DNA from: Bin75 sp965223955
GTDB taxonomy: Bacteria > Nitrospirota > Nitrospiria > Nitrospirales > UBA8639
Direction: 5' to 3'
DNA length: 64,000 bases
NCBI GenBank assembly: GCA_965223955.1
Contig: OZ245029.1
Location: 1,240,001-1,304,000, forward strand
The notes beneath the pieces are model-generated. The model saw only the letters and a list, made by a program, of their open reading frames with translations, did not search any database and was not told where the DNA came from. Of this stretch, positions 8,465-16,181 are shown one piece after another. How positions within the stretch are numbered: position 1 is the first letter of the stretch; each line of letters starts with the position of its first letter. Both the position numbers and the translations under genes were made by a program.

Positions 8465-9418
8465 TTACAAAGTGTTGTGTCCCGTGAGATTCTGTAACAA
8501 GTGCAAAGGGGCCTGATAGTTGAGGCACCTTAACCGGGTGCGATTGTAATTGTCCACCACCCGTGTGATAAAGGCGTTCCGCTCGGCGTGACTCCGAAAC
8601 CGATTGCTGCAATGGGCCCGGAGCGGGGGCTGGCTCTGTAACGCGTCACTCAGCCGCCGGTTAAAGCGTTCCACCATGCCATTGGTCTGCGGATGATAGG
8701 GCCGGATCAGGCGATGAGTGATCCCATGCGCCCGGCACACGTGAGCCAGGCGATGCGTGCCGCTCGGCTGGCCCGCCGGTTTGCCTTGCTTGTGCACGGC
8801 AAACCGATCGGTAAACGCGCCATCATTATCGGTCAAGATGGTGTGCACTTTGTGCGGAAACGCGGCCAGGAATTCTTCGACGGCCTGCGTCACCGTGGCG
8901 GCCGTCCGCCGGGCCAGCACCTTGACCCAGACATAGCGGGTGGCGCGGTCAATGGCCACGAACACATAACTGGGTTGCTTCTGTCATTTGCTTAACACTT
9001 TCAGATCCAGATGAATGTAGCCGCAGGGGGTGGCCGCGAACCGCCCCACCGGCGGCGCGTCGGGGGAGGCGGGGGGCAACCGCGCGACGCCCAGCCGCAC
9101 CAAGCAGCGATGGATCGCGCTCCGACTTAAGGGGGTCGCACTACAGCGGTTCAGGACCTCCGTGACATCGTCGAGGGACAACCGCAATTGGGTGCGCAAT
9201 TCGGCGATAAGGGCTTCCTGCTCGGGGGAGGTACTGGCATGGAGCTGGTGCCGGACATGGGAGCCATCGTGGACCCGGCCGGCGCGCTTCCATTTATAGA
9301 TGGTGGTCACAGCGACCCCGAGTTCCCGGGCCAAGGTCGCGGCGCTTTTGGGGGCGGTCTGGATGTAGCGGCGGGTGGCGGGAGTCGTGCGAGCTAACTT
9401 ATGCAGTTTGATGTCCAT
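8465..9418 (-). pseudogene. IS481-type transposase, interrupted by an in-frame TGA
   Basis: The N-terminal part has a helix-turn-helix (SAATLARELGVAVTTIYKWK). The C-terminal part is an rve/DDE integrase core with HLDLKVL and AIDRATRYVWV (first Asp), TDNDGAF (second Asp) and HPQTNGMVERFNR (Glu). The two halves are in the same frame and are separated only by one TGA at 8984-8986, so this is a nonsense mutation and not a frameshift. The start at 9418 is chosen because GAGGAGGA lies six bases upstream. The frame runs through the left terminal repeat, and its stop codon TAA (8465-8467) comes from flanking target DNA. Confidence 0.85.
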
Positions 9419-9494
9419 GGGTCCTCCTCTGGTGGACATAGTCGATGCCACGCATGATAGCAGAAGAGTCTAGGGAATCACACGGGACAGTACA
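8473..9494 (-). mobile_element. IS481-family insertion sequence, 1022 bp
   Basis: Imperfect 20-bp terminal inverted repeats match at 17 of 20 positions: TGTTGTGTCCCGTGAGATTC at the left and TGTACTGTCCCGTGTGATTC read inward from the right. A 6-bp direct repeat ACAAAG at 8467-8472 and 9495-9500 flanks the element. One transposase gene fills it on the minus strand. The size, TGT ends and DDE rve-type transposase fit IS481. The transposase frame is broken by an in-frame TGA, so this copy is probably immobile unless helped in trans. Confidence 0.85.
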
Positions 9495-9619
9495 ACAAAG
9501 GAGGGGGATTAGACTAACCGCGAAACGAGAGCATATATTATCAACATTCCTGGATAGTTCCCCAAAAATCGCGATCACCTCGATGTGTCAATCATTCACG
9601 TGAAAGGTCTGCAAACGAA

Positions 9620-9931
9620 ATGAGTCAAGCCTTGACGGATGAACAGATAGCCGAGCGTATACGTGCGCAGTTAGGCCAGGCCGCGGCCGTGGATGACCTT
9701 ATGGTCAAGGGGGACCTCCTGCAACTGCACGTCTCCGAAGAGTTTTACAGACGGTTGGCGGTTGATCGGGATCGTAGCAGAAAGATCGTGCTGATGCTGA
9801 TGCAGCAGATGAAGTCGTTAACGGGTCTTCAGGATGTCACCGTGAGAGTGTACAGTCAAAACGAAAAGATGATCGAAGGCAAAGTCAAGGCGTTCGGGGG
9901 AGATAACGTCACGTACATGTTGGATTTGTAA
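9620..9931 (+). CDS. Small conserved-looking protein of unknown function
   Basis: This is a 103-residue soluble protein with no family I recognise. It has an N-terminal helix (LTDEQIAERIRAQLG), a central strand-helix unit (DLLQLHVSEEFYRRLAVD), a methionine-rich helix (KIVLMLMQQMKSLTG) and a strand-rich C-terminus ending GGDNVTYMLDL. There is no signal peptide and no cysteine. A weak ribosome site GAAAGG lies upstream of the ATG. It stands alone between the insertion sequence and a convergent small gene. Confidence 0.6.
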   Translation: MSQALTDEQIAERIRAQLGQAAAVDDLMVKGDLLQLHVSEEFYRRLAVDRDRSRKIVLMLMQQMKSLTGLQDVTVRVYSQNEKMIEGKVKAFGGDNVTYMLDL

Positions 9932-9964
9932 GGCCGGACGGCCGTCGAAGCCGTTTGTATTGGG

Positions 9965-10261
9965 TCAACCCCGTTGCGTGCCGCCGATATAGTCAAACAG
10001 GGCCTGTTTCGTGGCGAGGGAATCGTGAGGGGTCCGGGGTTCGATGTTTTGGAGTTCGACAATAAATGAGCGCTCATCATACTCAATGATCGGAAAACCT
10101 TTTCCCTTCAGGTGGGCTACCACGTCTTTCATTAACGCGACTCCTTCAGCATATTGACAAAAGACACAGTCGAGAACGTCTCCCGGTTCATGGCGGGCTC
10201 GTTGTGTCGCATGCCAATAGGATAATCGGTAACTGGAAACCTGGAGTTGTTGCGTCTTCAT
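9965..10261 (-). CDS. Hypothetical protein, 98 residues
   Basis: No family is recognised. The protein starts MKTQQLQVSSYRLSYW and contains CVFCQYAEGVALMKDVVAHL (a CxxC pair), EYDERSFIVEL and a C-terminal ALFDYIGGTQRG. It looks like a small alpha/beta protein and might bind a metal through the CxxC. The frame is open further upstream, but the ATG at 10261 gives the more natural N-terminus. It is convergent with the gene at 9620 and divergent from the helicase. Confidence 0.5.
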   Translation of the reverse strand: MKTQQLQVSSYRLSYWHATQRARHEPGDVLDCVFCQYAEGVALMKDVVAHLKGKGFPIIEYDERSFIVELQNIEPRTPHDSLATKQALFDYIGGTQRG

Positions 10262-10371
10262 CACGGGCTCTCTATATGAGAAAAGTGAATGGGAAATTGT
10301 GGTATGCAACGGGGGAGACGCAGGTAGATCCTTTTCCTACAAGAATTGTTCCGACAGGGAGATGAGCAGTT

Positions 10372-13155
10372 TTGTATATGGGACGACAACGTTCATTTAC
10401 GTACCAACCAGGATTTCTCGCGCGCCTGATTATAACTAGATCAAGCTGGCGGTTGTTGTTGAACGATGCCTGTATCTTTAATCGCGACGGGCGACAATGG
10501 AAAATTCCCTTTACCTCAGTCAAAGACGCTAGTATCAGTCACCACCTGCTATGGTGGAAGAAACTTATTATCCGCACCGATAGTGATAAGGCAGTTTTTC
10601 TACCTGGCTTATCAAATTTCGCTGCCTTGAAGTTGCGCAACGCGATTGCGAAACAGGTCAGTCAACGTCTGCTCATTGAAATAGACAAGGAAGAAATAAC
10701 AAGAAGTTTGGATGAATTTTATAAACAGAAACAATATTTAGCCAACCGCGATGTGGATCGATGGTGCAAAGAGTGTCCTGTCACCCAAGAATTGGACCAT
10801 GTTTTGCGGCATCCTCTGTTTGATCGAAACGTTATGACTTCTGATGTCTCTCACTTGTCTGTTCAGATCGAAGATTTACTCGGTAAGCGTACCAGACTGC
10901 ACGAACATAATGAAGAATTTATAAAACAGGAGCTGATACATCAGGCAGACTTCTTTGACCGTGTGGAGAAAAACCCTCTCACAAAAGAACAGCGCCGAGC
11001 GGCAATTGTCATGGAAGATCATCATTTGCTGATTGCCTCAGCAGGCTCTGGCAAGACCTCTGCCATTGTTGGAAAAATCGGCTATGCTCTGAAGAAAAAT
11101 TTCTGTGACCCATCACAAATCGTCGCACTCGCTTTCAACAGAAACGCCGCAAATGAGTTGAGACAAAGAATTAACGAGCGGCTTGGTGATTTGAACGTCA
11201 ATGAGGTTAGGGTGGAAACTTTCCACGCTCTCGGTCTGAAATTTATCAGCGAGGCCAAGGGTGCAAAGCCAAAAGTTGCAGATTGGGCAGTTAATCTTGG
11301 CGAAAATCTCGGACAGGTAGTAGAAAGACTTGTCAGCGAACTTTGCAAAATCGACCCAGGTTTTTTCGCTCATCTGGCGAATCTGTTTTCATATTTTTGT
11401 TGGGCGATGAAACCTTTGCATTTCTTTCACAGTTGGAAAGAATATGAGCTATATCTGCTTGCGATTCGTGCTGAACGGTTAGTAGGAAACAAAGTAAAAG
11501 TTCGCACCATCAAAGGCGACTGTGTGCGCTCTCTGGAAGAATGTGCCATAGCTAACTGGCTTTACGTAAACGGCATCCAATACGAATATGAAAGAGACTA
11601 TAAGCACAACTTAGCAACCCAGGACCACAGTCAATATAGACCTGATTTTTACTATCCACAATTAGAAGTTTATCATGAAGAAGTTTATCATGAGCATTTG
11701 GCCCTGGATGAAAATGGAAAACCGCCTGACTTTTTCTCGCCGGATTATGTTGACGGCGTTGAGTGGAAACGTCAAATGCATCAGCAGCATGGCACACAAT
11801 TGATTGAGACAACTTCGGCGATGTTCCGCAATGGCACCATCTTCGATCATCTAGGGGCAGAGCTAAAAAGATACGGGGCGTTTGATGAAGCGATACCACC
11901 TGCACCCGAAGAAATCATCGAACGGATATCAGAAGATTACACAAGACCCATATATTCTTTAATGCAAACTTTTCTTTCACACTGGAAATCTACAGGATCA
12001 ACAAAAGAAGTTCTGCATTCCCGTCTTGGCGGCTTCAGTGGGTTTGAACGACTTCGGGCAGAAGCGTTCCTTAATGTCATTATTCCATTGCGAGTAATCT
12101 ACGATAGAAAATTGCACGACAGCAATGAGCTGGACTTTGATGACATGCTGGCCAAGGCATCTGACTCATTGCGAGACGGGAGTGTAAGGCATCTTTACAA
12201 ATTGATTTTAGTTGATGAGTTTCAGGATATTTCGTGGTCCCGCGCGGAGATGTTACGTGCCATGCTAGACCAGAATCAGGATTGTAAGTTATTTGCGGTA
12301 GGAGACGACTGGCAGGCGATCTATCGCTTTGCAGGAGCAGATATTTTTATCATGACAAATTTTTGCGACGAGTTCGGTGTCGCCGCAGAAGACCAACTTA
12401 CACAAAATTTTCGGTCCAACCAAGGCATTGTCAACGTCGCTTCGCAGTTTGTTCAGAAAAATTCAAGCCAGATTCAGAAAGAAATCCGTGCAGGTGATCC
12501 CCTGTGTGAAGGTGTGGTGCACGTCGTCTACTATCAACTTGACGAGCAGGTTGCGCCGCTTATAGAGACAAAGTTAAGCGAGATTGTGACGAACGACGAC
12601 TCTGGGAAAAAATCCGTTTACATTCTGGCACGCTATAACCGTTTGTGCTTACCGCAAACACAACTGCTCGAATGGCAAAGAAGCTATAGCGAACTGGATA
12701 TTCAATGCATGACCATTCACAAGTCCAAGGGGTTGGAGGCAGACTATGTCATTGTGTTGGGAATGAACTCAGGCCGTCACAGCTTTCCATGTGAAATTGA
12801 GGATGATCCGATATTGAAATTGGTCACGCCCAAAGCGGACCCGTTTGAGTTCGCTGAAGAGCGGCGGCTCTTTTACGTCGCGTTGACGCGCGCTAAACGG
12901 AAAGTCTTTCTGCTCGCGCAACAAGATCGCCCTTCTCGCTTCATCAAGGAGATTATTAACAACGGAAATAGCTCGGTCATGCTTGAGCGAACCCAAGCAA
13001 AAGGAAAAACAAGTCCATGTGATATATGTCCAAAGTGTAGAGCAGGATTTCTAATTGAAAGGAAAGGACGCTTTGATTTGTTTATGGGTTGTTCAACGTA
13101 TCCACTTTGCTCTCACACGCAGCAGAACTCAACGCAAGAGAGGCCGCTCCCGTGA
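10372..13155 (+). CDS. HelD-like (helicase IV) SF1 helicase with inserted nuclease domain and zinc ribbon
   Basis: A 927-residue UvrD/HelD-type DNA helicase. The N-terminal region resembles helicase IV. Motifs are ASAGSGKT (222-229, Walker A), VDEFQD (about 614-619), GDDWQAIYRF (644-653), TIHKSKGLEADYV (781-793) and EERRLFYVALTRA. Between motifs Ia and II lies an insert (about 370-500) with SLEECA, YRPDFYY and YHEHLAL, a PD-(D/E)XK-like arrangement. The C-terminus has a topoisomerase-type zinc ribbon (CPKC 886-889, C907, C913). The gene is visibly AT-richer than its neighbours, which suggests transfer. Start could be TTG 10372 or ATG 10378. Its TGA overlaps the next start as GTGA. Helicase IV proteins act in DNA repair; a phage-defence role is possible but unproven. 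Confidence 0.85.
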   Translation: MYMGRQRSFTYQPGFLARLIITRSSWRLLLNDACIFNRDGRQWKIPFTSVKDASISHHLLWWKKLIIRTDSDKAVFLPGLSNFAALKLRNAIAKQVSQRLLIEIDKEEITRSLDEFYKQKQYLANRDVDRWCKECPVTQELDHVLRHPLFDRNVMTSDVSHLSVQIEDLLGKRTRLHEHNEEFIKQELIHQADFFDRVEKNPLTKEQRRAAIVMEDHHLLIASAGSGKTSAIVGKIGYALKKNFCDPSQIVALAFNRNAANELRQRINERLGDLNVNEVRVETFHALGLKFISEAKGAKPKVADWAVNLGENLGQVVERLVSELCKIDPGFFAHLANLFSYFCWAMKPLHFFHSWKEYELYLLAIRAERLVGNKVKVRTIKGDCVRSLEECAIANWLYVNGIQYEYERDYKHNLATQDHSQYRPDFYYPQLEVYHEEVYHEHLALDENGKPPDFFSPDYVDGVEWKRQMHQQHGTQLIETTSAMFRNGTIFDHLGAELKRYGAFDEAIPPAPEEIIERISEDYTRPIYSLMQTFLSHWKSTGSTKEVLHSRLGGFSGFERLRAEAFLNVIIPLRVIYDRKLHDSNELDFDDMLAKASDSLRDGSVRHLYKLILVDEFQDISWSRAEMLRAMLDQNQDCKLFAVGDDWQAIYRFAGADIFIMTNFCDEFGVAAEDQLTQNFRSNQGIVNVASQFVQKNSSQIQKEIRAGDPLCEGVVHVVYYQLDEQVAPLIETKLSEIVTNDDSGKKSVYILARYNRLCLPQTQLLEWQRSYSELDIQCMTIHKSKGLEADYVIVLGMNSGRHSFPCEIEDDPILKLVTPKADPFEFAEERRLFYVALTRAKRKVFLLAQQDRPSRFIKEIINNGNSSVMLERTQAKGKTSPCDICPKCRAGFLIERKGRFDLFMGCSTYPLCSHTQQNSTQERPLP

Positions 13156-14324
13156 ACGTCCGATCTTCTCCGGAAGTGCACGTCCTGACCGTTCAAGACA
13201 AAACGATTATCTTGGTCGGGACGGTACACGTGTCACAGGAGTCCGCGGATTTGGTTCGTGCCGTCATCGAAGAGGAACGTCCGGATGCGGTCTGCGTGGA
13301 ATTGGATGCCCGCCGGTACGAAGCCTTGTCCCAGCAGCAGAAATGGGAGTCATTCGACCTCAAAGAGGTGATCCGCAAAAAACAGCTCAGTACCATGTTG
13401 GCCAACGTCCTGTTGGCCTCCTATCAAAAGCGACTGGGGGCTCAGCTTGGTGTCCTGCCCGGCACCGAGATGCTGGAAGCCATCAACGTGGCCAAAAAGC
13501 ACGACATTCCCATTTTCCTCTGCGACCGCGACGTACGCGTCACCATGCGACGTGCCTGGCGGTCCACCCCGTTCTTCAAGAAAAGCATGCTGGTCTCGTC
13601 GCTGATTTTGAGCGTGTTCGACACCAAGCCCGTGAGCGAGGAATCTTTACAGGATTTGAAAAAGCAGGACGTGCTGTCCGAGATGATGCAGGAATTAGGC
13701 AAGGAAATTCCAACGTTGAAAACGGCATTGATCGACGAACGGGACCACTATTTGGCGGAAAAAACCTTGCAGGCCGAAGGCAAGACGCTCGTCTCGGTGG
13801 TCGGAGCCGGACACGTGGAGGGGATTAAGGCCATTCTCCAAGGCGAGCGGGGCAACCTGGACGGCTTGGACGTGATCCCTCCCGTGTCGCCGGTATGGAA
13901 ATGGGTAGGGTGGGCTATCCCGGCCATTATTGTCGGGTCAATCGCCTTGATCGGCTATCAAAAAGGGGCCGCAGCAGCCGGAGACAACGCCATCTTTTGG
14001 ATCGTGGCCAACGGCGTGCCCAGTGGCTTGGGGGCAGTACTGGCCTGGGCCCACCCGTTCACGATTGTCGTGGCAGTGGCCGGAGCGCCGTTTACGAGTC
14101 TGACGCCGGTGATCGGCGTCGGGTACGTGACGGCATTTGTCCAAGCCTATATGCAACCACCGCTCGTTCGTGAATTTCAGACCGTGGCCGAGGACGTGGC
14201 CATTCCGCGGCGCTGGTGGCAAAGCCGGCTGTTACGGGTGTTCCTGGCCTTTTTGTTACCCACCATCGGCAGCGTCATCGGCACGTGGGTCGGTGGAACG
14301 CGCATCGTGTCGAATTTATTCTAG
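13152..14324 (+). CDS. TraB/PrgY-family membrane protein
   Basis: This 390-residue protein carries an N-terminal TraB domain (GTVHVSQESADLVR, GAGHVEGIKAIL), named after enterococcal pheromone-shutdown proteins; its biochemical role is unsettled. The C-terminus has about four membrane segments, for example WVGWAIPAIIVGSIALIGY, FWIVANGVPSGLGAVLAWA and LLRVFLAFLLPTIGSVIGTW. The GTG start at 13152 overlaps the helicase TGA and has GAGAGG upstream; the frame extends further 5' but only inside the helicase gene. Translation is probably coupled to the helicase, although base composition differs sharply between the two. Confidence 0.85.
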   Translation: MNVRSSPEVHVLTVQDKTIILVGTVHVSQESADLVRAVIEEERPDAVCVELDARRYEALSQQQKWESFDLKEVIRKKQLSTMLANVLLASYQKRLGAQLGVLPGTEMLEAINVAKKHDIPIFLCDRDVRVTMRRAWRSTPFFKKSMLVSSLILSVFDTKPVSEESLQDLKKQDVLSEMMQELGKEIPTLKTALIDERDHYLAEKTLQAEGKTLVSVVGAGHVEGIKAILQGERGNLDGLDVIPPVSPVWKWVGWAIPAIIVGSIALIGYQKGAAAAGDNAIFWIVANGVPSGLGAVLAWAHPFTIVVAVAGAPFTSLTPVIGVGYVTAFVQAYMQPPLVREFQTVAEDVAIPRRWWQSRLLRVFLAFLLPTIGSVIGTWVGGTRIVSNLF

Positions 14325-14376
14325 CCCGGATTTTTCCCTGGTCGCAGCAAGACGGTGGGAGCAACTTCCTGAGCGT

Positions 14377-14553
14377 TTAGGAGTGTTTCTGTTTGCTGGT
14401 ATGTTGAAAAAGACAGGCCGGGCAGGTGTAATGAATAAAGCGGCCGTCGGCCACCAGTCGTTTATGCATGTTGACCCGGCACCAGGTGCATTGGCGGTCG
14501 GGAAGGTCCGTCTCCGACGGGACGTCTGATGAGGTTGGCGAAGGCGTGTCCAT
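14377..14553 (-). CDS. Small zinc-ribbon protein, 58 residues
   Basis: This short reading frame starts MDTPSPTSSDVP and contains CTWC, then about 20 residues with MHKRLVADGRFIHYT, then CPAC. That is a CxxC-x20-CxxC zinc ribbon. The N-terminal 20 residues are acidic and Ser/Pro-rich, probably disordered. A longer frame on the same strand (14316-14567) lacks any sensible pattern, whereas this one places all four cysteines as two CxxC pairs. No strong ribosome site is seen. It is convergent with the TraB gene. Function unknown; a nucleic-acid or metal-handling role would be typical. Confidence 0.6.
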   Translation of the reverse strand: MDTPSPTSSDVPSETDLPDRQCTWCRVNMHKRLVADGRFIHYTCPACLFQHTSKQKHS

Positions 14554-14590
14554 TCAGGCATTCTCATAAAGCCAGAGGGTGGTTGTCAAA

Positions 14591-14676
14591 CATTTAAAAT
14601 CCACAATTCTCATTTTTGATTTTGGATTCTTGATTGTGGATTTGAAAAATCAGCAATTCAAAATCAGCAATCCAAA
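14591..14676. repeat. TTGTGGATT / AATCCACAA low-complexity tract
   Basis: An 86-bp run of reiterated AAATCCACAA, TTTTGATTTTGG, GATTGTGGATTTG and CAGCAATC units. It ends exactly at the ATG of the CobW-type gene and leaves no Shine-Dalgarno sequence. Related tracts are at 16838-16920, 17272-17447 and 21271-21343. Confidence 0.75.
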
Positions 14677-15642
14677 ATGATGTCGCCCCAAGACAATCCC
14701 CCTTCATCGCTTGAGCACAAGAAACCGGCAGGTGCCTTGCCGGTCACTGGCGTGCCGGCACTGGTCGTGTCCGGATTCCTGGGTGCCGGGAAAACCACGC
14801 TCGTTCGGCACCTGCTTGAAGAGGCGCAAGCCCAAGGAGTGCGGATAGCGGTCGTGTCGAATGAATTCGGTGAGTTGGGAATCGACCAGGCCCTGTTGGG
14901 GAACCAGGCCGGCCAAAGTTACGTCGAATTGGAAGGCGGGTGCGTCTGTTGCAAACTTTCCGATGAACTCGTGACGACACTTCAACGGATCCGGGAAGAG
15001 GTTCATCCGGATCGGATCGTGGTCGAAACGTCCGGTGTGGCTTTACCCTTTGACACGCTCCTGAATTTTTGGCGGGAACCGGTGTCCGAATGGGTCGGTG
15101 AGTGTCTCTCGGCGGTGGTGGTGAATGCCGAACAGGTAGCTGAAGGGCGTGACCTGGAAGGGACCTTTGAACAGCAGGTGTCATCGGCCGACTTGTTGAT
15201 TCTGAACAAAATGGATCTTGTGCCTTCGGAACAACGTGAGCAGGTCCATGAACGGGTGCAGCACCTGGCCCCGGGGGCTCCCATCGTTCCAGCCGTTCAC
15301 GCCCGCGTCAGTACGACGGTGTTGTTTCCTCCTGATCCCGGGAAGCTTTCCCAGCGAGCCGGCAAGCCATCGACACGTGAACCACATACCCACGAGGCGT
15401 TTGAGTCGGAAGAATGCGTCGTTGAGCCGGGGATCGACCCCGAGACGCTGGTCCGCCGGATTCAAGCACGCCACGCCCTGCGCGCCAAAGGATTCGTGCA
15501 GACCTCCGATGGCCTTCGTCTTGTTCAAGGCGTGGGCCCGCGAGTCGATTTGATCGAGCCTGCCATGAACCCGCCCGAGCATCTCCTGGGCCGTCTCGTT
15601 CTCATCAGACGGAATCATGGACCCGCTCCCTGCGATACATGA
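14677..15642 (+). CDS. CobW/COG0523-family GTPase
   Basis: G3E-family GTPases of this kind deliver metal ions (zinc, cobalt, iron) to target enzymes. It has 321 residues. Walker A is SGFLGAGKTTLVRHL near residue 33, the metal-binding CxCC is in GGCVCCKLSD, the Walker B/ETSG region is VVETSGVALPFDT and the guanine specificity motif is NKMD. A histidine-bearing linker (REPHTHEAFESEE) precedes the small C-terminal CobW_C domain. The ATGATG start lies directly after the low-complexity tract with no ribosome site. The gene stands alone, so its metal client is not indicated. Confidence 0.88.
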   Translation: MMSPQDNPPSSLEHKKPAGALPVTGVPALVVSGFLGAGKTTLVRHLLEEAQAQGVRIAVVSNEFGELGIDQALLGNQAGQSYVELEGGCVCCKLSDELVTTLQRIREEVHPDRIVVETSGVALPFDTLLNFWREPVSEWVGECLSAVVVNAEQVAEGRDLEGTFEQQVSSADLLILNKMDLVPSEQREQVHERVQHLAPGAPIVPAVHARVSTTVLFPPDPGKLSQRAGKPSTREPHTHEAFESEECVVEPGIDPETLVRRIQARHALRAKGFVQTSDGLRLVQGVGPRVDLIEPAMNPPEHLLGRLVLIRRNHGPAPCDT

Positions 15643-16181
15643 GGCTGTGATTTCGGCGTCCTCCTCGCAGACCCCCCTGTCATCCTCGACGCTTGTCCCC
15701 GACGCCTGTCCCCGACCTGATCGGGGATCCAATCAAGGAATGGATCCAGTCAAGTAAAGGATCCAGGGTTTTTTCTTCGTCCGTAAAGAGAACGACTCTG
15801 GATTCCCGTAGATTGCCTGGATCCCCGATTACAAACGTCGGGGACAAGCGTCGGGAATTGTAGATGTTCACTAATTCGTTGACAGCATGAAGGGACTGAC
15901 CACAAGAAGGGCCGTCTTGTTCCTCCCCTTTGTAAGGGGAGGGTGAGCTAGGCATGCCCCCGCGAAAGCGGGGGTGGGGTAGAGTCGCATACCCAAGGGG
16001 CAACAACACCGACCAGTACACGCGGACTGCTCACCCCGACCCAGGCTCTACCTCCCCTCACCCCTCCTTACAAAGGAGGGGAACTAAAGCGCAGAAGAAA
16101 ACTGCAGAAATTGTCAACGAATGACTGAACACATACAGGAATGACAGAAGAGGTTATTTTCGTATCAATTGACCTAGGGGG
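15643..16181. repeat. Repeat block: GATCGGGGATCC hairpins plus a complete nested inverted-repeat element
   Basis: No gene is seen. At 15690-15850 there are hairpin repeats of the type CCCCGACCTGATCGGGGATC, with GGATCCAG repeats. At 15855-16136 is a full nested element. The outer ends are GAATTGTAGATGTTCACTAA (15855) and, inverted, TGTCAACGAATGACTGAACA (16112). The inner arms are CCTCCCCTTTGTAAGG and CCTCCTTACAAAGGAGG. In the middle lies a hairpin CCCCCGC-GAAA-GCGGGGG with a GNRA-type loop. The element ends 46 bp from the stop codon of the convergent pentapeptide-repeat gene. Confidence 0.75.

Larger units (their letters stand above)
8346..9509. repeat. CCTCCCCTTTGTAAGG repeat element split by an insertion sequence
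   Basis: The left arm (CCTCCCCTTTGTAAGG, GGTGGGGTAGAG) starts at 8346. The right arm (CTCTACCTCCCC followed by CTCCTTACAAAG) is interrupted at 8472 and resumes at 9495 as ACAAAGGAGGGGG. Removing 8473-9494 plus one target copy restores a normal right arm ending in CTTACAAAGGAGGGG. The repeat therefore pre-dates the insertion. Confidence 0.75.

Noticed and set aside
8984..8986. In-frame TGA of the transposase as selenocysteine or programmed recoding
   Set aside because: No SECIS-like structure or slippery sequence is apparent; a simple nonsense mutation in a decaying IS is more likely.
14316..14567. 83-codon minus-strand frame
   Set aside because: The overlapping 58-codon frame keeps four cysteines in two CxxC pairs and is the better gene; this one is Arg/Pro/Ser-rich without pattern.
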